DNA of 64,000 bases from Melitaea cinxia (taxonomy: Eukaryota > Arthropoda > Insecta > Lepidoptera > Nymphalidae): positions 9,397,206 to 9,461,205 of the forward strand of contig NC_059396.1 of the NCBI RefSeq assembly GCF_905220565.1, read 5' to 3'. The number at the start of each line of letters is the position of its first letter. The stretch's first letter is position 1. The translations under genes and the position numbers were made by a program. Of the stretch, positions 33,302-43,649 are shown in pieces. The notes under the pieces were generated by a model. It was not told the DNA's origin, did not search any database, and saw only the letters and a program-made list of their open reading frames with translations.

Positions 33302-33938
33302 ATGCCAAATTGTTCTGTTTTTTACTGCAAAAAAAGATCTGCCACGTCAAATTTACTAAAACATGGCGTTACCTTTCACACGTAAGTATTTTTTAATCAC
33401 ATTATTACTTGTATACTTCTTTTAAACCTTTTTTAAACTTAAAAATTACAAATATTATCGTTCGTGTTGACTCGATTTGTTTACCAACACAGGCTGCTCG
33501 CCCGCATACAATATGCGGATCAGTCGAGCGACTGATCGGAGTCTATTTCCGAGAAGTCACTGTCACCGAGCGATAGTGTTGTTACCGGTTTGTTTGTAGA
33601 TGGTTATCGATAAAAATGGCAAAGGCAAAAGAGGAGACAGACATTTTTGAGATTTTGATTTATTTAAAATATTATGTTGCTAGCTTTTTTTAATAAACAT
33701 AGTTATATAATAAAATTGCATTAAATTAAATATAATACACGTATTATGAGTATTAATACATTTTACTAGAATTACTTAATGTGAACTTCCACCATAATGT
33801 TTAACATAAAAATTTGGCAGGTTTTCTAAAAATCCAAATTTAAGGGATACATGGAAAAAATGGTAATAACAGATTAACTTGGACGCCCACAAAAAATAGT
33901 GTAATTTGTTCAGATCATATCAATACCACTAACTTTTA
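33302..33938 (+). pseudogene. THAP-domain (P-type transposase N-terminus), broken
   Basis: Exon 1 starts with ATG at 33302 and reads MPNCSVFYCKKRSA...VTFH (the first two zinc ligands, Cys4 and Cys9). It ends at 33381 with the donor gtaagt. The second exon starts at 33821 after ggcag and reads SKNPNLRDTWKKW. Two stop codons and a frame change follow, and then RLTWTPTKNSVICSDH (the last Cys and His ligands). This is a complete but disabled C2CH THAP zinc finger, the DNA-binding part of P transposases. Nothing after the THAP is recognised. Confidence 0.85.
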
Positions 33939-34329
33939 AGTGTTGGCGAACAATACAAGGATTACTCGAGGGCACCAAACCAACACTAACGCCACACTGT
34001 TTTTGTCCCGTAAGTTTTTTTTTTGTCTCATTTACAAGGTAATCAAGATATGGTTCACCTTAGTCATAGTAGTGAAATGAAGCTTAGATTTATCAACTTT
34101 GAAAATGAACAATGTCCATCCTTTCAGAGTCATCAACAAATCATTAAATCTAGCAGATGACAAGCTATCTTATGATGCCATTAGTGTTACGCCGATTCGT
34201 TGACATCACCGTGTACATCATCAACTCCTCAAAATGTATGTTAACTTTAAATCGTTTATTGTAAACTGGCATTGTTTGGCACAACAACGTTGCACCAAAC
34301 GTATTGTGACATAATTATAATAGTTAGAA

Positions 34330-34495
34330 ATTAATGACAACCGTACCATAAAAAAAATTTCGTCCATCACTTTGATAAACTTTTTGAGTAACCTTTGATA
34401 ACGCGTATATATTACGTATATTGTAGTATTACTTGTCGATGTAATTGAAGTCAGTTTTGTTTTCGTTTGCGAGCAAATACAATTATTGTAGATAA
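34330..34495 (+). repeat. 3' end of the AACCGACTTC-type element
   Basis: ACTTGTCGATGTAATTGAAG, then TCGTTTGCGAGCAAATACAA, as in the copies at 19620 and 38283. Only the 3' part is present. Confidence 0.7.
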
Positions 34496-34679
34496 TGATG
34501 TATTGTACAAAGTCTTACTACATTATATATTTCTATTATCATTAGTTTTTGCAGCGTACGCAATGTAAGGAATTTTTTAGGTTATTTTTTTATCCCTTGG
34601 GTTACATTATTAGAGTTTTAGTAAGGATCCCTAATATTTTTGAAAATATAGTATAACCTATGTCGCTCAAGGATTATGT

Positions 34680-34800
34680 AGCTTCTCAACGGTGTAATAA
34701 TTTTTTCAATCGGTCCAGTAGTTTCGGAGCCTATTCAATGCTAACAAACAAACAATCAAATCTTTACTCTTTATAATCGTTTATTTTACATGAAGATGTT
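34680..34800 (+). repeat. 3' tail of a common lepidopteran retroposon
   Basis: TCGGTCCAGTAGTTTCGGAG followed by CTAACAAACAAACAATC. Related tails occur at about 31860-31985, 38850-38950 and 52780-52850. Confidence 0.5.
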
Positions 34801-35185
34801 TGATTTGTAGTATATAATAAATTAAGTCTATTTTTATAATAACATCTTACCTTTATATCACTTTAAAAACCTTATTTCCCTAACCGAGTACTTGAATTTA
34901 TCGATAATGGATATCGACAGTTGTAACAACCATGGCTGTAAGAAACTTGTCAGTGTAGTTGCGGCGTGTCATTATACTGTAATGACACAGAATGTATCTA
35001 TGTGTGTGTGAAAAATGTAAGTGTGATTTTAATTTAGTATGTGTGAGTTTCGTAGTGACAGACGATTATTTTTGTGTGGGAATTAGATAAAGTGTGCACG
35101 TGTGTAATTTCCCCCCGCAAAAAATGACAGACAATTTTGTATCGGTAGCAGACGCAATGGCTACTCCCCTCCGTGTTGCTCTATG

Positions 35186-35271
35186 GGCAACACACATGAG
35201 TTCACGCCATTTTTTGGCACGAGCTTGTGGAGGTCTATGTCCAACAGTGGACTGCGATAGGCTGAAGTAAT
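35186..35271 (+). repeat. (GAT)n-type SINE, 3' part (split)
   Basis: Resumes the SINE begun at 32901, starting with the duplicated GGCAACAC and ending TAGGCTGAAGTAA. The GAT tail is lost. Confidence 0.85.
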
Positions 35272-35986
35272 TTTGACACTGTATTACGCCTAATTTCAAG
35301 TGCCTGTGCAACTCGATCCACTATGTGGTTGACAGATAATAATGGAACGCTATTTTCTCACTCTCGTTCAAAGTATTCCCGAAAGCGGACAACCAATTGA
35401 GTGTTTGAAACGGTCTTCTTTTGTTCTTTTTGGCATTTTACAGAACAGAACACACTCACAAAATGAATAATTAAAAAAGAATAATAACAGAACTTAACAA
35501 CAATAAAACAGCAACAAATACAACTATAGCAACTGGCAAAACCAAAACACGGGAAGCATACAAGAGACAGAAAGTACTGATTGAGATATCTCGAGTCAGT
35601 GAGATGACGCGATTCACAAGATGGCCGTTACGATTATTTATTTTAGCCGATTACTACGTGTCAATCCCTATCATTAAACGTTTCGTTTCATGCCTGTAAT
35701 TTTAAGTTATCATTTTTTCTGTACCTTTTTTATTTTGTTTAAAATGTAAAAACGCATATATAAATACAATTTCAATCTAATCAAGCATTATTATTTGCTT
35801 TGGAAACTAATTGATGATTTTTAAAAATGTATATTTATCCGATTTGTTGAAAATAGTGAGCGTGTATTGGAACATATCAAATGTCACCGTACCCATCCTA
35901 TGTGAAATGGATTATAGTGTAGCCATGCGAAGTTTATATCACTGAAAAGAAAAGAGAGATATATATCATTTTGATCTTAGGATATA

Positions 35987-36125
35987 TATCACTCATTTAG
36001 CTCTTCAGCTCATTTAGCTCAGTGAAATAATTTTATAAAGCAACCAAAATGCAAATATCACTCATTTAGCTCTTCAGCTCATTTAGCTCAGTGAAATAAT
36101 TTTATAAAGCAACCAAAATGCAACC
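35987..36125 (+). repeat. 69-bp tandem repeat, two copies
   Basis: ATCACTCATTTAGCTCTTCA through GCAACCAAAATGCAA is present twice, head to tail, with a 69-bp period and almost no differences. This indicates a recent duplication. Confidence 0.92.
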
Positions 36126-36183
36126 TTATGTGGTTGGAAAAAAATACTTTTTCGCTTGTTCAAAGCAAGACGATTGAGTCTAT

Positions 36184-36939
36184 GGGGGCCTACTCAAAGC
36201 ACTGTCTGCAGGGCCCTGCTTGCAGTGCCACTGCCGATCGTATTGTATGTATGCATGCAGGGCCGATATTTTAATTGTTCACCCTGTCGCAGGGCCGCAG
36301 TGTCGTTCTGCCAGCCCGACACACGATCTCCCCACTCCGTAAACTGCAATCAGGGACATGTGTAGCTCGGTCGGGCCGATTTAGACCACCATTTTGTTTA
36401 CGTCGGTACATTGCGACGTTTGTCTACTCTATTTGACCTGGGGTTTGTCTTGTCAGTGGTTGTCATTTAGCAATTAATCAGTTAGTTGGTTTGGTTTTAT
36501 TATATTATTTGTTTGGCTCTGTTTTCTTCAAGAAAAATGAGCCAGCGAGAAAAAGACGTGTGGAGGGACGTAATCTAATTGTATAGGGATTTGCCATGTC
36601 TTTGGAAAACTAACCACGATCATTATCATAACAAAGATATGCGGTCGCAGGCTATGTCGCTTTTACATGAAAAATATAAAACTTTTTTACACCAGTGCTT
36701 CCTTTTTTTCTTTTGAACGCTACAAGTACTCATTACAGTCAAACCCAATGCTATTTTTTGGTGTTTGAATAATGTAGGAGCCATTTATAAAAACTGACGA
36801 ATTTAGGCAAGGACAAAGAGAACACAAGTGAACACGACAACGTATGCCGCGTAAATGATTTGCAGTGCTTTGTGGAGCAACATCCTCTGCGGCAGTAACT
36901 GCAAGCAGGCCCTGCAGGCAGTGCTTTGAGTAGGCCCCT
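36184..36939 (+). mobile_element. PIF/Harbinger-like TIR element with MADF remnant
   Basis: The left end GGGGGCCTACTCAAAGCACTG pairs with the right end (reverse complement AGGGGCCTACTCAAAG...) for about 40 bp. TAT or TATG flanks both sides as a short target-site duplication. The inside holds a broken MADF domain. TIRs, a 3-bp duplication and a MADF/Myb-like ORF fit PIF/Harbinger. The transposase is absent. The superfamily call is inference. Confidence 0.65.
36537..36695 (+). pseudogene. MADF-domain fragment
   Basis: ATG at 36537, 13 codons, then TAA, then in the same frame LYRDLPCLWKTNHDHYHNKD and QAMSLLHEKYK. The spacing of LY..LPCLW and the following helix is that of MADF DNA-binding domains. 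It is disrupted by the early stop, and no downstream BESS motif is seen. Confidence 0.7.
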
Positions 36940-37214
36940 TATGACCTTGTGAAATATGAATCGAAAAGATACAGAGCCATAACTAACTATCTCTCTCTTT
37001 CGCATGATAAACGCCATCGTCCGATCGAGTGGCTCACTAGCTCAGTCTCGTTTACTCCCGCTCAGTACGTCAGTCTCTCGAAAATGAATCATAAGACTAG
37101 TGAGCTGGAGATATATTTGAAACGTAAGTGAGCTGATGAGAGATTAGCTCACTTGAAAAGATATGTTTCATTTGTATCACTCACTCATGAGTTACACAAG
37201 TCTATTATAGTGTA

Positions 37215-37930
37215 GTTTTTGTATTTAAAACGTCGGCGACGGTGTCCCCTAGACGAGTCATAATGACAGAATTTATTGAAAAATATGATAATTCAGAATG
37301 TTTGTGAAAAACGGACGAAAATTATAACATTTTTAAAAAAAGTTTTATTTTACACCTACTATTTTTTTAATACATATTTATAACATATACACACGGTCGT
37401 TTCTTCCTACAGTAATCAATGTAATGCTTGTGGTATAGGTAACTGCCGGCTGATACAGATACTTTTTTTATAAATACATATAAATAACACTTAGAAATAA
37501 ATAAATAAATTTATAATTAATGGCATTAACGACACCGTGCATGATCGATTGCCCATTGACATACTTATTACAGATGAGGTACAACTAATAATAAAAACTT
37601 TTCATATAAAATTATAGATCATTGTAGACCAGTATATGGCAACAAACAGTAGCTGTTTAAGAATTAATGTTTCTTCTTCTTAATCAGAATCCATTTTTTT
37701 TGTCGACAAAAATTGGTAGTACCTACACGTCTTTTAAACAGCCCGGTCGGACGAAAACTGAAGGGCCGGAGTGACGCTAGTCAATGGGCAAATATTTCAA
37801 CTGACGCGAAAAACTGATCAGTTTAACTGACCAGTTCAACTGATCAGTTGAACTGGTCAGCCACGCCAATCCATACCGGCGCGTCGCGCCGAAATTACAC
37901 TGTTGATAAAATATCGATATATCGAAATAT
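37215..37930 (+). repeat. Right half of repeat A
   Basis: Matches 39743-40310 (GTGTCCCCTAGACGAGTCAT, GACCAGTATATGGCAACAAA). It includes the same MADF-like start as copy B, but with TGA where copy B reads Trp. It ends near CTGATCAGTTGAACTGGTCAG and ATATCGATATATCGAAATAT. The last is the inverse of the motif near the left end. Confidence 0.8.
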
Positions 37931-38282
37931 CGATATTTATTACTAATACTTTTTTTTGACGATATATCGATAGTTCGATATTGAAATTTAAATATCGACA
38001 CTCGATATTTTGAAGTAAAACTTCTTTACGCACGCTTGATTTGGGAAGTAAATGGGTAAATTCGTGCTGAGAGTGTTACGAAAAGTGTGATCAGGCGAGG
38101 CAAATGGAAGTTGAGAGGGATACATAAGTAAGTGAAAGAAGAAAGAGAGACAGACTTATGATTCGTAACGGTTCGTTTTTTTTTTAAGTAAATTTTTATT
38201 AGTTTATGTTTTCTCGTCAATTATTTAAACTAGAACATAATAAACTTAATCTACGGAACTTTATTTACACTACATTATTTTT

Positions 38283-38700
38283 AACCGACTTCCAAAAAAG
38301 GAGGAGGTTCTCATTTCGACTGTATTTTTTTTTATGTGTTACTTCAGAACTTTTGACTGGGTGGACAGATTTCGACAAGTTTTTTTTAATCGAAAGGTGT
38401 TGCGTGTCATTTGGTTCCACTAAAATTTATTTGATATAATAATGCGTTTTTACTTGACTACTTTTTCGTCGACCTACGTTGTATTATACCGCATAACTTT
38501 TTACTGCGTGTACCGATTTTGATGATTTTCAATTTAATCAAAAGCTGATGTTTACCACGTGGTTATATTTAAATTTCGTCGAGATCTGATTACAACTTTT
38601 GGAGTTATCTTAGATCACGCGCATTTACTTGACTATTTTTTTGTCTACATACGTTGTATTACTTGTCAATGTTATTGAAGTCGCTTTTTTTTCGTCTGCG
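38283..38700 (+). mobile_element. AACCGACTTC-type non-autonomous element
   Basis: Begins AACCGACTTCCAAAAAAGGA and ends TTGAAGTCGCTTTTTTTTCG. The first ten bases are the reverse complement of GAAGTCGGTT seen at the end of other copies, so the family has short terminal inverted repeats. It is about 400 bp and non-coding. Other copies or parts lie at 1728, 18355, 19620, 34330, 44849 and 54440. Confidence 0.75.
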
Positions 38701-38739
38701 AGCAAATACAATTATCTTCTTTTAGTTAAGTTATTTACA

Positions 38740-38955
38740 TACTAGCTTTTACCCGCTTTCTCTCGCTTTGAAGCCATTAAATAAGTAGAGAGATCTTATC
38801 TTTCGTAAAATATATATTTAATATAAAGTATTCTATGTTGCTCTGATACCTCCAAGAATATATGTACAAAGTTTCATGATGATCAGTTAAGTAGTTTTCG
38901 CGTGAAAGCGTAACAAACAAACACATTTTCATTTATAATATTATTTATAATATTA
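38740..38955 (+). repeat. Retroposon 3' tail
   Basis: ACTAGCTTTTACCCGC, TACAAAGTTTCATGATGATC and GCGTAACAAACAAACAC, ending in TTTATAATATTA. This is a tail type common in Lepidoptera, with no coding sequence. Confidence 0.5.
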
Positions 38956-39489
38956 GTAGTAATTATCCTAAAACGAAATGTAATTTTCGTAGGCGCTTCT
39001 CCACGCAGAGAAAAAGAAACAACTTGATCCTTATGGGACAGGCATGAAAATATGATATTACACTTGAAAAATTTGTTTAATGACTTTTTGTAACAATTTT
39101 TGTTACCTACAATACATGCTGAATTAAAGCAGTATTTAGATCAACCAAATATTTCAAAGTCATTAAATGCACTACAATTTTGGATTGATAGTAAACATTT
39201 CACTGTGGTGCTATCGGAAACTGCTGTTGAATATTATTTAATCAACAAAAAAAGCTGTTAAATATTAGATTTATTTTGCTACATCTATAGCATTTGAACG
39301 AATTACTTCTATAATCAATCTTTTAGTGCCTAATAATCGTAATAGTCAAACAACTGCGCATATAAAACAACGAGTATGTTTAAAAACTTACTAAATATTG
39401 CTACACATTATTATTTTATTAAAATTGAACAATAATTACTTAAAACCTTACATTTTAATACACATAATTTAATTTGTTTAACAAATATA

Positions 39490-40310
39490 CTGAATTATAA
39501 ACTTTGTTAATTATTTTTGAGCCGATTTATGATTGTTTTTTTTTTTTAACAAAGGCGATTATATCAAATCGTAAAAAAATATCGATATATCGATATTTTA
39601 AAAAATATCAACAGCCCTACGCCGAACTGCCCGTGTGTGTGTGTGTAATCGTCGTGCCAACCAATCGCGTCATTTTGCTCGCAGCTGTTTATACCATAGT
39701 ACTCTGTGGCTCGCAGCGTCCGCGGTGATTGAGAGTGCACTAGTGTAGTTTTTGTTTTTAAAATGTCAGCGTCGGTGTCCCCTAGACGAGTCATAATGAC
39801 AGAATTTATTGAAAAATATAAAAATTCAAAATGTTTGTGGAAAACGGACGAAAATTATAAAATTAAACAGCATCGACAAAAAGTTTTATTTTACACACCT
39901 ACTATTTTTATTTTTATATTTATAACATATACACACGGTCATCTCTTCCTACAGTAATTAATGGAATGATACTTTTCTTTTATAAATACATATAAATAAT
40001 ACTTATAAATAAATTGCCATTGACATACTTATTACAGATGAGGTACAACTAATAATAAAAACTGTTCATATAAAATTATAGACCATTGTAGACCAGTATA
40101 TGGCAACAAACAGTAGCTGTTTAAGAATTAATGTTTCTTCTTCTTAATCAGAATCCATTTTTTTTTTGTCGACAAAAATAGGTAGTACCTACACGTCCTT
40201 TAAACAGCCCGGTCGGACGAAAAATGAAGAGCCGGAATGACGCCAGTCAGTGGGCAAATATTTCAACTGACGCGAAAAACTGATCAGTTAAACTGACGGG
40301 AAAAACTGAT
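39490..40310 (+). repeat. Repeat B: uninterrupted copy of repeat A
   Basis: Contains in one piece what copy A carries at 31980-32203 and 37215-37870. It includes a short MADF-like frame (39763: TEFIEKYKNSKCLWKTDENY). It has its own small insertion at about 39683-39714, flanked by CTCGCAG. It is useful as the empty site for the 5-kb insertion in copy A. Confidence 0.85.
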
Positions 40311-41289
40311 CGTCAATGGCCAACTTAAGAATTAGTTACAATACCTACGTTAAATCCGCGAAAACTTAAAGAGAAAAGATTAGTTTGAAGGTGTTTGTTC
40401 CGACTATTATTTTTTTCTTAAATTGTTGATTAAATAAATATCTCAATTTGTTAAACGAATCTAAGGATACATTTTTCTATGAAAATCTATACGAAGCAAT
40501 AAACAATATTATATGTATATATTAGATGTATAAAAAATTAGGTGGTGTCATGGGACACCAGGTAGTATAGAAGCAACACAATTTGAAAAAAAAAATGTTG
40601 AATTTTATAAGTATATATTCTAATTCTTGATTTTTTTTTTTTTTAATTTTGTTGATTGGTTTTTAATTAAGTACATAAAAGTATTTAGGAAATTTTGTAT
40701 TTTAGAAAATAACAAATACCGTAAAATAAAATAAATCAAACAAAATAATAATAATAATATTTCAAACTATTCAACTATATTTATTTTTGTCGACAGTATA
40801 AAATTACATAAATAATTTAAAAAAAACTTTACTAGTAATATTTTAGTTTTACAAACATCATATTATAATACAGTCGTGTGACTGATATTACGTCACTTCC
40901 GTTATATATTTTTCTTACGGTTTTAGTATCACATTTTTTTCAGTTCGCTCGCCCAGCCAAATATCAAGCCTGCCGTAAGGAACTTCGTTCCAAAAAGCTT
41001 TTTTTTTCAATTTCGTAGACGTATAATTTTTAAAATTTCAATAGGTTTGTTATGTAAAACGAAATTCATTTGATAGTAACATTAGAATAAGTCTAAAAAT
41101 CTGAGCCGGGTTAAAAATAGGTTTGTTACATATGTGTTGTCCGATCCATGCAAACGTATAATCGGCATTTTATACTCCTGAACAATTATTAGTGTTGTTG
41201 AAATTAAAATCTTACTTGCTCTTGTTTCGATTACTATAATCGCCACCTGTTTCGTTACAAGTTTTTTTGATATCATATGTTGTGCAAAG
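40311..41289. other. Intergenic DNA upstream of the LRR gene
   Basis: AT-rich with no ORF. It should contain the LRR gene promoter. A CGTCACTTCCG stretch at about 40895 combines CRE-like and ETS-like words, but I cannot show it is used. Confidence 0.35.
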
Positions 41290-41648
41290 AGGAATAATAG
41301 CCGTCGACCAGTTGAGAAAAATTGCGACGCATTACTATTTTCAATAAATTACAATAGAATTTTTAATAAAAGTGTGGTAAGTGGGGAATATTTATTAATT
41401 AATTTTTATCGGTTTCATTGAATAGTATTTTACTATGTAGTTACTTACTTTCCTAGTTATAGTTTCATCAAATTAACTCAATTACTCATTTTATTAAGGC
41501 ACGTAGGTATATTCCATATACCTACTTAGGTGTATTCATTATTAATTCGCTTCGCCTTATTTTTAGGTAGTTTTTTTTACTAAGCCAATACTTTAAAAAA
41601 ACACAGTAGGTATAAATAACATAATTTAAATTTGATTGTAGTTTCATC

Positions 41649-43220
41649 ATGACAAGATACAAGGAACCGAAACGACTTGAAAGTCTGGCGTTGACGAAGC
41701 TCGGCCATTGGATAGCAAATCAAGCTGAAATTCATATGAATCCAATCGCCTTACTTGCTCAACAAAACCCAAACAAAGCTCAAGCAACATTAAATCAGCA
41801 TATAGAGAACATCCGCCGTCACTTAAGTTTTTTTGTTCCATGGATGCTTCATGACAAATTAGTAAATGAAGCTATTAAAGCCCTTTCTGAACTTTCTGAA
41901 AAGATGAAACATTCTTTGGGGTTTCGGGGATCAATGGGTAGATTCGTGAGTCAAATGAATGTAATAATAAAAATGACTGAGGTACTATTTACTAAAAATT
42001 TTACTTTTATATCAATTGACACTATACCGAAAATGATGCGATCTGTTTTCTATTCTAAGCTACATATGTTATCGGGATTAGTATATTTAAATTTAGGTTC
42101 TCTTTCTGGTGGCTGGAAGACTGCAGACATGGAAGAATCAGTTATTAATGCCCTTAAGCAATTGCATTGTCTCAAATATTTATTTATAAATTATGACTGC
42201 ACTGATAATATTTTAAAATGTATAGTAGAGAACTGCACGAAATTGAAGAAATTAGATGTGTCTTGTTCTAAATGTATCACGAATGAAAGTATCAACGTTA
42301 TAACAAAGTTAAAATCTTTAAAAAGTATCCAGCTATATCACACATTTGTTACTTGGGAAGGATATGTTAACTTATTGGTTAACTGTCCTAATTTGGAAGA
42401 TATCGGCCGATGTGATGAAATAGGTAAAGTATTGGAATTTATTCACATAAACTGTCCCGAGAGTTGTCCACTGAATCTAAAGGTTTATGTAAGTAGATAT
42501 GCTACGAATTATCACTTACAGTTAGCAGTACAAATGTGTCCTTCTATTAGTATAATGACTGTGTTTCATAATACACTACAAAGTGATCTGATGGTTTTAA
42601 TAGGTTTGAAAGATTTGTGTGACCTGAAACTTTTATCGTGTGATTTTTATGCTGATCAAATAAAACAAGTACTTCAAGTTAAGGGATGTAACATAATAAA
42701 ATTACATCTCGAACATGTTGATCAAATAGATTTGAATGCTTTAATGTACATAAGTCAAATGTGTCCATTACTTGAGAGTTTGACCTTCTACAACTGTACA
42801 TTGATTCAACATACATCTTTGTATACAAAAAAGTTAGAAATTCTACCATTTAGGAATTTAAAAAAATTAACATGTGTATCAAGTTTTACAGACGAGCAAT
42901 TGATGTTTTTACTGTCAAATTGTGTCAATGTAGAGTTTATTCAAATAGGAACAGCAACACAACTTACCGATGAATTTGTGTCAAAGGTTTTGGATAACAA
43001 TCCTCTCATTTATTTGAAAGAATTAAGAATTATGCAGTCAGATTTTTTAACGATGGTATCTATAAAAAGAATAATAGAAAGCTGTATGAATTTAGAAGTA
43101 TTAGTTGAATTAGAAAGTTGGTCCCTACTAACAGACAGTGATCGAGATTATATACGTAACTATATTAAAATAAATAATTATAACGTAGATATTTCCCCCA
43201 TTCGACGTTATGAAGTATGA
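41649..43220 (+). CDS. Leucine-rich-repeat protein, 523 aa, single coding exon
   Basis: Not a family I can name. Residues 1-110 form a helical N-terminal region (HLSFFVPWMLHDKLV, LSELSEKMK). From about residue 145 to the end there are degenerate cysteine-containing LRRs of the AMN1/F-box-LRR kind: LKYLFINYDC, CTKLKKLDVSCSKCITNES, CPNLEDIG, CPLLESLTFYNC, CVNVEFIQIGTATQLTDEFV and CMNLEVLVELESWSLLTDSD. I see no clear F-box, signal peptide or membrane segment, so it is probably an intracellular protein-binding scaffold. A 5' non-coding exon is likely: donor GTGTG/gtaagt at 41376/41377 and acceptor ttgattgtag ending at 41641, 7 nt before the ATG. A polyadenylation signal AATAAA lies at 43294. The frame is intact over 1.57 kb amid decayed repeats, so it is a real gene. 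Confidence 0.88.
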   Translation: MTRYKEPKRLESLALTKLGHWIANQAEIHMNPIALLAQQNPNKAQATLNQHIENIRRHLSFFVPWMLHDKLVNEAIKALSELSEKMKHSLGFRGSMGRFVSQMNVIIKMTEVLFTKNFTFISIDTIPKMMRSVFYSKLHMLSGLVYLNLGSLSGGWKTADMEESVINALKQLHCLKYLFINYDCTDNILKCIVENCTKLKKLDVSCSKCITNESINVITKLKSLKSIQLYHTFVTWEGYVNLLVNCPNLEDIGRCDEIGKVLEFIHINCPESCPLNLKVYVSRYATNYHLQLAVQMCPSISIMTVFHNTLQSDLMVLIGLKDLCDLKLLSCDFYADQIKQVLQVKGCNIIKLHLEHVDQIDLNALMYISQMCPLLESLTFYNCTLIQHTSLYTKKLEILPFRNLKKLTCVSSFTDEQLMFLLSNCVNVEFIQIGTATQLTDEFVSKVLDNNPLIYLKELRIMQSDFLTMVSIKRIIESCMNLEVLVELESWSLLTDSDRDYIRNYIKINNYNVDISPIRRYEV

Positions 43221-43293
43221 GCAATATGTATCGCGTTCAGCACGTTTTGATAATTTATATACATAGGTGCTAATAAGTCAACAAATTCAGTCT

Positions 43294-43299
43294 AATAAA
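43294..43299 (+). terminator. Polyadenylation signal of the LRR gene
   Basis: AATAAA 74 nt after the TGA stop. A second AATAAA follows within 20 nt. Confidence 0.6.
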
Positions 43300-43649
43300 G
43301 TAAAAATAAAATAATATTTATTGACGACGTACTTCTGGCACCAGAGAATGGGTATCTGCACCGAGAATATATTAGAACCATGCTGAGTAGACCAGAGGAA
43401 CATGACATATCATAATAAATTCATCGAAATATCGCTTCGGTCAAGCATAACTTTAATTCTTAGGATACAACGTTTCCAAAAAAGGTATCAAAACCCCAGC
43501 ACGGATGATTTCCATCATCATGAAGAACCCGAAATCTACCAACATCGAATAGCTATGTTGTTTCCTCGTCATGTTGAATTTATATCGCGACCGTATACCT
43601 AACACCGCATCTCTTCAAGAGTTACTCAAACATATCTCCACAATGTAAA

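Larger units (their letters stand above)
33147..35185 (+). mobile_element. P-element-like transposon with 8-bp target-site duplication
   Basis: GGCAACAC is duplicated exactly at 33139-33146 and 35186-35193. The terminal inverted repeats start CAAAGAGCAACACGG and (from the right, reverse-complemented) CATAGAGCAACACGG, and continue to GAGTAGCCAT. An 8-bp duplication, ends beginning with CA, and a THAP-domain gene are the hallmarks of P elements. The intact SINE at 29280 gives the empty-site sequence. The transposase body is not recognisable, and the middle has been invaded by part of another repeat (about 34330-34495). Confidence 0.85.
32204..35914. mobile_element. TIR element with TA target-site duplication (mariner/pogo-type insertion)
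   Basis: Ends TACTCTATTTCAC... (32204) and ...GTGAAATGGATTA (35914) form about 33-bp inverted repeats with five mismatches, sharing GGATGGGTACGGTGACA. TA flanks both ends (32202-32203, 35915-35916). The uninterrupted copy at about 39740 has a single TA (GCACTAGTGTAG), which confirms the duplication. TA duplication is typical of the Tc1/mariner superfamily. No transposase of that type is seen. About two thirds of its length is younger nested elements. Confidence 0.85.
35911..37215. mobile_element. 1.28-kb segment between perfect 12-bp direct repeats
   Basis: ATTATAGTGTAG occurs at 35911-35922 and 37204-37215. The second copy leads straight into the right half of repeat A. The segment therefore entered the repeat after the TA element, as a 12-bp duplication or by recombination. 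It contains a 69-bp tandem duplication and the TIR element at 36184. Confidence 0.6.
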
